Positions 1 to 5,052 of a stretch of 7,361 nt of DNA are shown here, one piece after another. This DNA comes from Actinomycetota bacterium. Lineage in GTDB: Bacteria > Actinomycetota > Actinomycetes > Streptosporangiales > Streptosporangiaceae. The notes under the pieces were generated by a model. It ran no database searches. It was not told the DNA's origin and saw only the letters and a program-made list of their open reading frames with translations. The translations under genes and the position numbers were made by a program. Positions within the stretch are counted from its first letter, which is position 1; each line of letters begins with the position of its first letter. The DNA lies in assembly GCA_003140115.1 (NCBI GenBank), contig PLIQ01000141.1:5739-13099 (forward strand), in the 5' to 3' direction.

Positions 1-287
1 CGGTCGGTCCAGGCGTCGACGACGTCGAGCACGGTGGCCGCAGGCTCGGGCGGCACGAAGCCGAACATCTCCTGCAGGATCGGGTGGACCACCGGGTGCA
101 GTCGGTTCTCAGCGAAGGCCTCGTGATCGTCCTTGGATCGCCAGACATCGACGTAACGCAGCCCGGTGTCGGTGCGCCAGGCGAGATGGGCAATCAGGCC
201 GGCCGGCTGCTCCGGGCCCAGGCCGTCCTTGATGCGGGCGTAGATCTCGGCGGAGATGGGCACGTCGTAGGTGAAGGCGTAGGTCAT
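1..287 (-). CDS. ABM-like dimeric alpha/beta-barrel protein (3' end cut by window)
   Basis: This is an open frame on the minus strand with 95 complete codons and no stop before the window edge. It starts MTYAFTYDVPISAEIYARIK and contains HLAWRTDTGLRYVDVWRSKDDHEAFAENRLHPVV, then FGFVPPEP. The layout of a short first beta strand, an amphipathic helix, a strand ending in a VDVW-type motif and then a 'sk.dheaFae.rl.P' helix is that of antibiotic-biosynthesis-monooxygenase-like (ABM, dimeric ferredoxin-like barrel) small proteins of about 100-110 residues, so little is missing. The start is well supported by an ideal AGGAGG Shine-Dalgarno upstream of ATG at 287. It is divergent from a TetR-family gene across a gap holding a perfect palindrome, so it is the likeliest target of that regulator. 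The fold is a family-level inference. No substrate can be named, and family members include oxygenases, heme-binding proteins and proteins of unknown function. Confidence 0.8.
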   Translation of the reverse strand, partial: MTYAFTYDVPISAEIYARIKDGLGPEQPAGLIAHLAWRTDTGLRYVDVWRSKDDHEAFAENRLHPVVHPILQEMFGFVPPEPAATVLDVVDAWTD

Positions 288-290
288 CGG

Positions 291-300
291 GCACCTCCTA
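291..300 (-). promoter_or_regulatory. Shine-Dalgarno of the ABM-like gene
   Basis: Read on the minus strand this is TAGGAGGTGC, a near-perfect anti-16S match ending a few bases before the ATG at 287-285. It fixes the start of the ABM-like gene. It contrasts with the divergent TetR gene, which has no such site. Confidence 0.8.
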
Positions 301-303
301 AGC

Positions 304-330
304 ATTAATCCGAACCAGCTTCGGATTAAT
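304..330. promoter_or_regulatory. Perfect inverted repeat, candidate TetR operator
   Basis: The arms ATTAATCCGAA (304-314) and TTCGGATTAAT (320-330) are exact reverse complements separated by CCAGC. The site lies entirely in the 52-bp gap between the divergent ABM-like and TetR genes and is AT-rich compared with its surroundings. On the plus strand TAATAT (327-332) is a fair -10 element overlapping the right arm. It would place the transcript start at or next to the TetR ATG at 340. A dimeric regulator bound here would block that promoter and probably the minus-strand promoter too. Binding by the neighbouring TetR protein is inferred from position and symmetry. Confidence 0.75.
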
Positions 331-339
331 ATTGATACT

Positions 340-990
340 ATGACCTCCATGCCCGCCCCCGTCAAGAGGCGCTACGACGCGACCCGCCGCCGCCAGAGCG
401 CGGCCCGTACCCGCGCGGCCATCCTGGACGCCGCTCGCCAGCTGTTCTCCGAGGACGGATACGCGGCCACCTCGATGACCGCGATCGCCGCCCGGGCCGG
501 GGTGGCGCTGGACACCGTCTACGCCTCGGTGGGCCGCAAACCCGAGCTGGCCCGGCTGCTGATCGAGACCGCGATCTCCGGCACCGACCAGGCGGTCCCC
601 GCCGAGCAGCGGGACTACGTCCAGGCGATCCAGGCCGCCCCCGACGCCGACACCAAGATCGCCCTCTATGCCGCGGCGATCACCGCGATCGCCCCCCGTC
701 TGGCGCTCGTGCTCGGCATCATCCAGCAGGCCGCCCACGCCGATCCGGAACTGGCCGCGCTGTGGGAGGAGATCGCCGAACGCCGCGCGGCGAACATGCG
801 CCGCTTCGTCGCCGACCTGGCCGCCGTGGCCCCGCTGCGGGTGGACCCGGGCGAGGCCGCCGACATCGTGTGGGCCACCAACGCCGCCGAGATGTACCAG
901 CTGCTGGTCGGGCAGCGCGGCTGGAGCCCGCGGCGCTACGAGCACTTTCTCGCCGATACCTGGCGCCGCCTGCTCCTGGCCGACCAGTGA
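340..990 (+). CDS. TetR/AcrR-family transcriptional regulator
   Basis: A 216-residue protein, normal length for the family. Residues 20-70 form the N-terminal DNA-binding domain: SAARTRAAILDAARQLFSEDGYAATS, then the helix-turn-helix MTAIAARAGVALDTVYASVGRKPEL. The rest is helical and is expected to form the ligand-binding and dimerisation domain (IIQQAAHADPELAALWEEIAERRAANMRRF, then WATNAAEMYQLLVGQRGWSPRRYEHFLADTWRRLLL). ATG 340 has no Shine-Dalgarno, and a TAATAT -10 candidate lies 7 bp upstream, so the message is probably leaderless. ATG 349 is an alternative start. A basic N-terminal stretch (KRRYDATRRR) precedes the domain. It likely represses itself and the divergent ABM-like gene through the palindrome at 304-330. 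The ligand is unknown. Confidence 0.93.
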   Translation: MTSMPAPVKRRYDATRRRQSAARTRAAILDAARQLFSEDGYAATSMTAIAARAGVALDTVYASVGRKPELARLLIETAISGTDQAVPAEQRDYVQAIQAAPDADTKIALYAAAITAIAPRLALVLGIIQQAAHADPELAALWEEIAERRAANMRRFVADLAAVAPLRVDPGEAADIVWATNAAEMYQLLVGQRGWSPRRYEHFLADTWRRLLLADQ

Positions 991-1001
991 GGATATCGAT
1001 C

Positions 1002-1022
1002 TGCGGGCGCTGCATGCCCGCA
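1002..1022 (+). terminator. Hairpin after the TetR gene, possible terminator without U tract
   Basis: TGCGGGC (1002-1008) pairs exactly with GCCCGCA (1016-1022) around the 7-base loop GCTGCAT, 11 bases after the TetR stop. No T run follows, as is common for actinobacterial hairpins. A competing pairing also exists, GCGCTGC (1007-1013) with GCAGCGC (1025-1031). Termination is inferred from position only. Confidence 0.4.
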
Positions 1023-1285
1023 CGGCAGCGCGTAAGAACACCGACCGCGCCGGGCAGGGCTTTCTTTCCTCTACGGCTGAAACCGGCAATTGGGCCCGCT
1101 CCGCCTAGATCGCAATCTGCCTAATCCGCTCAGCAAGCGCTTCGCGTTCATTCGTGGCGCATCAATGCAACGCGGATCCCCAGCTCGCCGCCAGCGAGAT
1201 CGTCATGACGTTCAATGTGCGGTACGGCATTGGATGGGCCGTCGCACAAGTCTTGTCAAGAGCCCGCCCTTCCCCGGATCTGGCC

Positions 1286-1323
1286 TTGACAGGGCCATGG
1301 CCATGGGTCGAATGTTGAGCACC
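1286..1323 (+). promoter_or_regulatory. Candidate promoter of the DUF6424-like gene
   Basis: TTGACA at 1286-1291 is a perfect -35 hexamer. A weak -10 (TCGAAT at 1308-1313, or GAATGT at 1310-1315) follows at 16-18 bp spacing, putting the transcript start close to ATG 1324. No Shine-Dalgarno precedes 1324. The arrangement fits a leaderless transcript beginning at or near 1324. The -10 is poor, so this is moderate evidence only. Confidence 0.4.
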
Positions 1324-2118
1324 ATGACCAGCACCGAACCCGATCCGGTTCACTCAGAGTCCGAAGCTCACCCGTGGAGCATTAACGTTCCGGACCACCC
1401 CCAGCGTGCGGACTCGCCCGAGTACGTGGCGGCGCGCACGAAGATGAACCAGATCGCCACCGGGGCCACGGGCCTGGTCTACGGGCAGGCACCGTTCCAG
1501 GATCATCATGGCAGTGCGCTGTGGCTGAAAGACGCCCAGGGATGGTTCTTGGTCCGCAATCTCGCCGGAATCGAATGGTCGGCCCAGTTCTGCGCTGATC
1601 CGGCCAAAGTAGACCTGCTGCGGCAGAACGCCAAGCGGCTATATGACCTCCTCGCGCCCGAGATCAAGCAGGAACTCGATCCCGATGGGCTGCTGGACAC
1701 GCCTATCCAGGACGCCGCCGGGGTGGCCAAATGGACGGACTCGATTTTCAACGCCGGGGTGCCGTTGCAGGCTACTTTCCACACGGGCGTACTCCCGGGC
1801 CAAGCGCCGGCTACAGCCAGCGCCCCGGCTACGGAACAGGTACCAGCCGGGGTACATCACTATCCCACGCCGATCGTGGACATCCAGCTCTTCAAGTACG
1901 ACGACTTCCAGCTCTGGGTCACCGACGAGCAGGGCAATCCGGCCGCGGTGGCGCCGGTGGAGCGCCGTGGCAGCGGAGACGCGTCGGTCCATGTGCTCTA
2001 CGCCACGCCGGGTTCGCAGCTGGCCGCGCAGAAGCAGGCGGCAGAAAGCACCAACAACCCGCTGATCCTCGGTCCGGATCACCCACTTTCCCAGCAGGCC
2101 TACGCAAACCAGCAGTAG
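1324..2118 (+). CDS. Conserved actinobacterial protein, resembles DUF6424 family
   Basis: 264 residues, with no signal peptide or membrane segment. The N-terminal half carries the block I associate with DUF6424 proteins: HPWSINVPDHPQRADSPEY at residues 16-34, YGQAPFQDHHGSALWLKDAQGWFLVRNL at 53-80, then GIEWSAQFCADPAKVDLLRQNAKRL at 82-106. The middle (about 155-176) is an Ala/Pro/Thr-rich linker. A C-terminal region (VDIQLFKYDDFQLWVTDEQGNPAAV) looks like a separate small beta domain. The function is unknown. The QDHHG motif and the invariant-looking W and C residues could be functional, but I cannot assign a reaction. The frame is open from 1090, but coding character begins around 1324. In-frame ATGs at 1297, 1303 and 1312 are alternatives. 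1324 is preferred from the -35 spacing. The family name rests on memory of the N-terminal block. Confidence 0.7.
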   Translation: MTSTEPDPVHSESEAHPWSINVPDHPQRADSPEYVAARTKMNQIATGATGLVYGQAPFQDHHGSALWLKDAQGWFLVRNLAGIEWSAQFCADPAKVDLLRQNAKRLYDLLAPEIKQELDPDGLLDTPIQDAAGVAKWTDSIFNAGVPLQATFHTGVLPGQAPATASAPATEQVPAGVHHYPTPIVDIQLFKYDDFQLWVTDEQGNPAAVAPVERRGSGDASVHVLYATPGSQLAAQKQAAESTNNPLILGPDHPLSQQAYANQQ

Positions 2119-2155
2119 TCATAGCGTCCGCGTGCCCGGGGCTGCGCGTCACCAG

Positions 2156-2177
2156 GTAACTGGGTTACGATATATCG
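2156..2177 (+). promoter_or_regulatory. Two abutting palindromes at the DUF1707 gene promoter
   Basis: GTAAC-TGG-GTTAC (2156-2168) is an exact inverted repeat. It overlaps by one base the perfect 10-bp palindrome CGATATATCG (2168-2177). The AT core of the second palindrome (TATATC at 2171-2176) could serve as a -10 element about 33 bp before ATG 2209. This is the only AT-rich island between the two plus-strand genes, so promoter plus operator is the natural reading. The binding protein is not identifiable. Confidence 0.45.
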
Positions 2178-2197
2178 CGTCTTGACCATCCAGGCTG

Positions 2198-2204
2198 AAG
2201 GGAG
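2198..2204 (+). promoter_or_regulatory. Shine-Dalgarno deciding the DUF1707 gene start
   Basis: AAGGGAG lies 4 bases before ATG 2209. It supports that ATG over the upstream in-frame TTG at 2182, which would also run through the promoter island. Confidence 0.6.
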
Positions 2205-2208
2205 TGCC

Positions 2209-2883
2209 ATGGACGCGACAAACGGGGGTCCGGGGAACCTAGAAGGCGCGACTGCGGAGCCGGGAACGGCTTGGAACGGTGTCAGGCCTGAGGTCGTCGG
2301 GAGCGGGGCGGCGCTGCGGGCTTCGGATCGGGAGCGGGACGCGGTGGTGCAGCGGGTCCAGGAGGCGTTCGCGGAGGGCCGGCTGGACGATACCGAGTTT
2401 GACGAGCGGATGCGGGCGGCGCTGACCTCGCGTACGCGAGCGGACCTTGACGTGCTGCTCGCGGACCTGCCGGCCGAAACGGCGACGCCCGGCGTGGTGC
2501 CCGCGACCGCCGGGCGCGGGCCGGGGCGCCTCGCGATCGCGCTGAAGAGTTCGGTCCGGCGGGGCGGCCGGTGGCGGGTGCCGGAGCGCTATACCACCGT
2601 CGTTTACAAGGGCGGCGGCTGGCTGGACCTGCGGGCCGCCGAGCTCAGCGGCCCGGTCACCACGCTGCTCGCGGTGGCCTACAAGTCCCGGGTGACGATC
2701 CTGGTGCCACCAGGCCTGCGGGTCGAGATGACCGGCTTCGGCGTCACCCAGGGCGCGGAGGAGGACGACCTCGGCTACCGGCTGCCGGCCGACGCTCCGG
2801 TAATCCACGTGCGCGGGGTCGCGTACAAGGGCACGGTGGAGATCACTACCCGGCCGCCGGAGCGTCGAGCCGTGCGCCCGTAA
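2209..2883 (+). CDS. DUF1707 protein with LiaF-like C-terminal domain
   Basis: 224 residues. Residues 36-89 are a classic DUF1707 (SHOCT-like) module: LRASDRERDAVVQRVQEAF, AEGRLDDTEFDERM, then AALTSRTRADLDVLLADLP. After a short Pro/Gly-rich linker and a basic patch (LKSSVRRGGRWRVPER, 112-127), residues 128-215 form a beta-rich repeat region resembling the C-terminal domain of LiaF-like cell-wall-stress proteins. It has three near repeats (VVYKGGG, VAYKSRV, VAYKGTV) and LDLRAAELSG and ILVPPGLRVEM strands. Unlike many DUF1707 proteins it has no transmembrane segment, so it should be cytoplasmic or peripheral. Family members are linked to envelope-stress signalling, but the exact role is unknown. 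The first 30 residues are low-complexity and poorly conserved in type. Confidence 0.88.
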   Translation: MDATNGGPGNLEGATAEPGTAWNGVRPEVVGSGAALRASDRERDAVVQRVQEAFAEGRLDDTEFDERMRAALTSRTRADLDVLLADLPAETATPGVVPATAGRGPGRLAIALKSSVRRGGRWRVPERYTTVVYKGGGWLDLRAAELSGPVTTLLAVAYKSRVTILVPPGLRVEMTGFGVTQGAEEDDLGYRLPADAPVIHVRGVAYKGTVEITTRPPERRAVRP

Positions 2884-2888
2884 CCGGC

Positions 2889-2915
2889 ACCGCGGACAGT
2901 GACTGGCCCCGCGGT
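2889..2915. terminator. Hairpin between convergent genes, possible bidirectional terminator
   Basis: ACCGCGG (2889-2895) and CCGCGGT (2909-2915) are exact inverted copies with a 13-base loop. They fill the gap between the DUF1707 stop (2883) and the stop of the minus-strand Cys-rich gene (2915-2917). No T tract is present on either side. The location between convergent genes suggests termination in both directions. Confidence 0.45.
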
Positions 2916-3163
2916 CAGCAGAGCCAGGGACCGGCCTGGCGGCACCTGATGTCGTGCGGCGGCTCGTAGAACGTCGCGTCCCAGCGCTGGGCGTGGCAGG
3001 TCTGGCAGGACACCAGCAGGTGCCCCATGCCCCGGCCGCGCTCGGCTCCTTCCTGCGCTGCCGCGCAGATACAGGGTTTCCAGCCGACCCGGGCGTGGCC
3101 CGGCCACAACGGGTGGCCGAACGGGCAGTGCTGCGGCTTGTGCTCGAACAGGGACACCGACAT
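2915..3163 (-). CDS. Small Cys/His-rich, probable zinc-binding protein
   Basis: 82 residues. Candidate metal ligands are C13 and H17 in CPFGHPL, C31 and C33 in KPCIC, H48 in GRGMGH, C53 and C56 in CQTC, H57, H70 in YEPPH, and C74. The pattern CPxGH...CxC...GRGMGH...CxxC...FYEPPHD is recognisable as a conserved actinobacterial hypothetical protein type. It looks like a compact zinc ribbon, and no enzymatic function is evident. The start MSVSLFEHKPQ is chosen because the conserved pattern begins directly after it. The nearest Shine-Dalgarno (GGGAGG at 3180-3185) lies 16 bases away and is better spaced for an out-of-frame ATG at 3174. The gene is convergent with the DUF1707 gene and divergent from the DinB gene, with which it may share regulation. 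Confidence 0.75.
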   Translation of the reverse strand: MSVSLFEHKPQHCPFGHPLWPGHARVGWKPCICAAAQEGAERGRGMGHLLVSCQTCHAQRWDATFYEPPHDIRCRQAGPWLC

Positions 3164-3218
3164 GAAATGATCATGCCAGCCTCCCTGGTGCCGCCGCTAG
3201 TTCGAAGAAATAATCTAC

Positions 3219-3234
3219 CCTGGTCAGGACCAGG
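3219..3234. promoter_or_regulatory. Perfect palindrome in divergent promoter region, candidate operator
   Basis: CCTGGTC (3219-3225) and GACCAGG (3228-3234) are exact inverted copies separated by AG. The site lies between the minus-strand Cys-rich gene (starts 3163) and the plus-strand DinB gene (starts 3274). TAATCT (3211-3216) is a plausible plus-strand -10, and TAGATT (3217-3212) one for the minus strand, so a bound protein would cover the start sites of both. No regulator gene is adjacent. Confidence 0.45.
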
Positions 3235-3273
3235 TGGACCCGCTGCACAGCCCCGGCGTGGCAGGATGGGCGC

Positions 3274-3783
3274 GTGACATGGAAAGCCCCAGACGTAGAG
3301 CGGCCCGGCGGGCCGTTGACTGGCCCTGAGCGCCCGCTGCTGCAGGCGGTCCTGGACTGGCACCGGGCCACGCTGCTGTATAAGTGCGCCGGCCTGACCG
3401 GTGAGCAGCTCGCCGAGCGGACCGTCCCGCCGTCGGACCTGTCCCTGCTCGGGCTGGTACGCCACATGACCAAGGTGGAACGCGCCTGGTTCCGCCAGCG
3501 GTTCGCGGGCGAGCCGGTCGACAACCCGTTCGGCGACGACAAAACCGCCGAGTTCGAGCAGACCGACCCGGCCCGGGCCGCCGCCGACTACGCCCGGCTG
3601 ACCGAGGAGTTCAAGCTGGCCGACGCGGCCGTGGCCCACGCTTCGCTGGATGAGGAGTTCACGCACAACGGCGAGGTCATGTCGCTGCGCCTGATCTACC
3701 TGCACATGATCGAGGAGTACGCCCGCCACCTGGGTCACGCCGACCTGCTGCGCGAGCGCATCGACGGCGCCACCGGCGAGTAA
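3274..3783 (+). CDS. DinB-family (DUF664-type) protein
   Basis: 169 residues, the usual size of the family, which forms a four-helix bundle with a His-coordinated metal site. The hallmarks are LLQAVLDWHRATLLYKCAGLTGEQLAERTVPPSDLSLLGLVRHMTKVERAWFRQRF (residues 22-77) and the C-terminal helix LHMIEEYARHLGHADLLRERIDG (143-165). Candidate metal ligands are H64 in the 'LvRHm..VER' motif and H152 and H155 in 'ARHxGHADlLRE'. DinB-like proteins include thiol-dependent (mycothiol or bacillithiol) S-transferases, and many DUF664 members have no known reaction, so the substrate is open. The start is GTG 3274. The nearby ATG at 3279 is out of frame. Only a weak GGATGG precedes it. The gene stops 9 bases before the convergent beta-propeller gene. 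Confidence 0.92.
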   Translation: MTWKAPDVERPGGPLTGPERPLLQAVLDWHRATLLYKCAGLTGEQLAERTVPPSDLSLLGLVRHMTKVERAWFRQRFAGEPVDNPFGDDKTAEFEQTDPARAAADYARLTEEFKLADAAVAHASLDEEFTHNGEVMSLRLIYLHMIEEYARHLGHADLLRERIDGATGE

Positions 3784-3792
3784 CCCGCCGGG

Positions 3793-5049
3793 TCACCAGG
3801 CGCCGTAAATGATGGCGATCTGGCCGGGCATGGTGGGCGAGGAAGCCGGCAAGGACGTGAACCGCCCCAGGTCGAGGTCCAGCCAGCCGAATTGGATGCA
3901 CTGAACGAGGGCGTACCGACCACCCGGGGCGAGCGACAGGACCTGACCGCTGTTGCTGATCGTGGCCTGGGTATTCGCGGTGGCGCGCGCGGTCTCGGTG
4001 CGCAGCACGCGGATTGGTCCGCGGCCCGTCGTCGGCACCTCGGAGATCTGCACGAAGATGGTGCCGCGTCCGCCGCCGGGCGGAACCTCGTGGGAGGTAG
4101 CCACCAGGACGTCACTCCCGTCGGGGGTGATCAGCGCGCCCTCAATGGTGCCGCTGACCGCCTGCTTCGGCATGATCATTCGTGCATCCGCCAGGTTGTC
4201 GCCGGGGGCTTCGGTATCGAGCAGCCGAACTCCCTCCATCGTCATGGCGTCGTTGGTCAAGCTCTTGGCGCGCTGCCAAGTGAACGCGATCATCCGGTTG
4301 CCGTCGGCCCAGGACGGCTGGCCCGGTTCGAAGTAGTGGCCCTGCTGCATGGCAGCGGTCCAGGTGCGCACTGCCCCGGTGACCAGGTTGATGACCTCGA
4401 CCGCGCCGATCTCGGCGGTGGCCGGATGGCCGTTTTGCTCACCCACGCCGTACTCAAAGGACACCGCGAGGAGGGTGCCGTCCGGAGACAGCGCGATGCC
4501 CGTGACGTACGAGTTCTGGGGTACCGGGTAGGCCGGAAGCTCGATCAGGTGTCCCGGCTTGCCGGCCGCCGAGATGGGCAGCCGGAAGAAGCGATATTCC
4601 GGGTTACCGGGGGCACCCTTGGAGGCCAACTCCTGGGTGCCGAGTATGAAGGAACGGTCGTCCGGGGCGGCGGTGACACTTACCGAGGCGGGGAAAAAAT
4701 CGGTCATGATCTTGACCGTGCCAGTAATCTTCCCGGTGGCCGTATCCCGGATCACCGCTTCGGTCACCGGCAGGTTGTGGAATTGCCGGTCCGCGGCAAA
4801 GGTGAACGTGATGTAGTAGCGCGGTATGGCCGCCGAGCCCGCTGCCGCGGTCGGGGCAGGCTTGGGGCCGGCCACCAGCACCGTGGCCACGGCGACGGCT
4901 ATGACCGCGGCCGCGGCGGCGACCGGGAGCAGAAGGCGGTGCCAGCGGCGCCCGGGGACGGGCATCCGCAACGGGCGGAGCTGTTCCGGCTGGACAGTAT
5001 CTGCCGCGCGCTTGAGTTCGTCACGCAGCAGGTCTTCGATGGCCGGCAT
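3793..5049 (-). CDS. Membrane-anchored beta-propeller protein, probable anti-sigma partner
   Basis: 418 residues. Residues 1-36 are a short charged cytoplasmic tail (MPAIEDLLRDELKRAADTV). Residues 37-60 form one strongly hydrophobic Ala/Val-rich membrane helix. A Pro/Ala linker and a large beta-rich extracytoplasmic domain follow (75-418), with WD40/TolB-like blade signatures such as SVTAAPDDRSFILG, GIALSPDGTLLAVSFEYG, GALITPDGSDVLVA and SLAPGGRYALVQC. There is no zinc anti-sigma HxxxCxxC motif. The N-terminal tail is the only part able to reach the sigma factor. The gene begins 3 bp after the upstream ECF sigma stop, with its Shine-Dalgarno inside the sigma gene, so the pair is co-translated. 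That context and architecture suggest a sensor or anti-sigma factor. Binding to the sigma factor is inferred. The gene runs convergent to the DinB gene. Confidence 0.85.
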   Translation of the reverse strand: MPAIEDLLRDELKRAADTVQPEQLRPLRMPVPGRRWHRLLLPVAAAAAVIAVAVATVLVAGPKPAPTAAAGSAAIPRYYITFTFAADRQFHNLPVTEAVIRDTATGKITGTVKIMTDFFPASVSVTAAPDDRSFILGTQELASKGAPGNPEYRFFRLPISAAGKPGHLIELPAYPVPQNSYVTGIALSPDGTLLAVSFEYGVGEQNGHPATAEIGAVEVINLVTGAVRTWTAAMQQGHYFEPGQPSWADGNRMIAFTWQRAKSLTNDAMTMEGVRLLDTEAPGDNLADARMIMPKQAVSGTIEGALITPDGSDVLVATSHEVPPGGGRGTIFVQISEVPTTGRGPIRVLRTETARATANTQATISNSGQVLSLAPGGRYALVQCIQFGWLDLDLGRFTSLPASSPTMPGQIAIIYGAW

Positions 5050-5052
5050 GTC

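Larger units (their letters stand above)
991..1323. other. Non-coding interval between TetR and the DUF6424-like gene
   Basis: The 333 bp hold no convincing gene. The downstream frame is open back to 1090, but its translation there (Arg-rich, no family resemblance, without the codon bias seen after 1324) does not look coding. Contents I can see are a hairpin just after the TetR stop (1002-1022), the short perfect palindromes AAGCGCTT (1135-1142) and CGTCATGACG (1201-1210), and a TGTCAAG/CTTGACA inverted pair (1254-1260 and 1285-1291). The right half of that pair is also a consensus TTGACA -35 box. No tRNA or recognisable small RNA was seen. Confidence 0.55.

Noticed and set aside
84..308. 74-codon plus-strand open frame
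   Set aside because: It is antisense to the ABM-like gene, which has an ideal ribosome site and a recognisable fold.
298..1089. 263-codon minus-strand open frame over the TetR gene
   Set aside because: It is antisense to a clear TetR gene, Gly/Asp/Arg-rich without domains, and would extend through the operator region.
1090..1323. Upstream extension of the DUF6424-like gene
   Set aside because: The frame is open, but the translation is Arg-rich and unlike the family. The family block starts after 1324 and a -35 box lies inside the extension.
2239..3738. 499-codon minus-strand open frame
   Set aside because: It runs antisense to the DUF1707 and DinB genes and over the Cys-rich gene in another frame. 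The translation is Arg/Pro/Gly-rich with no family resemblance. It is an expected by-product of high GC.
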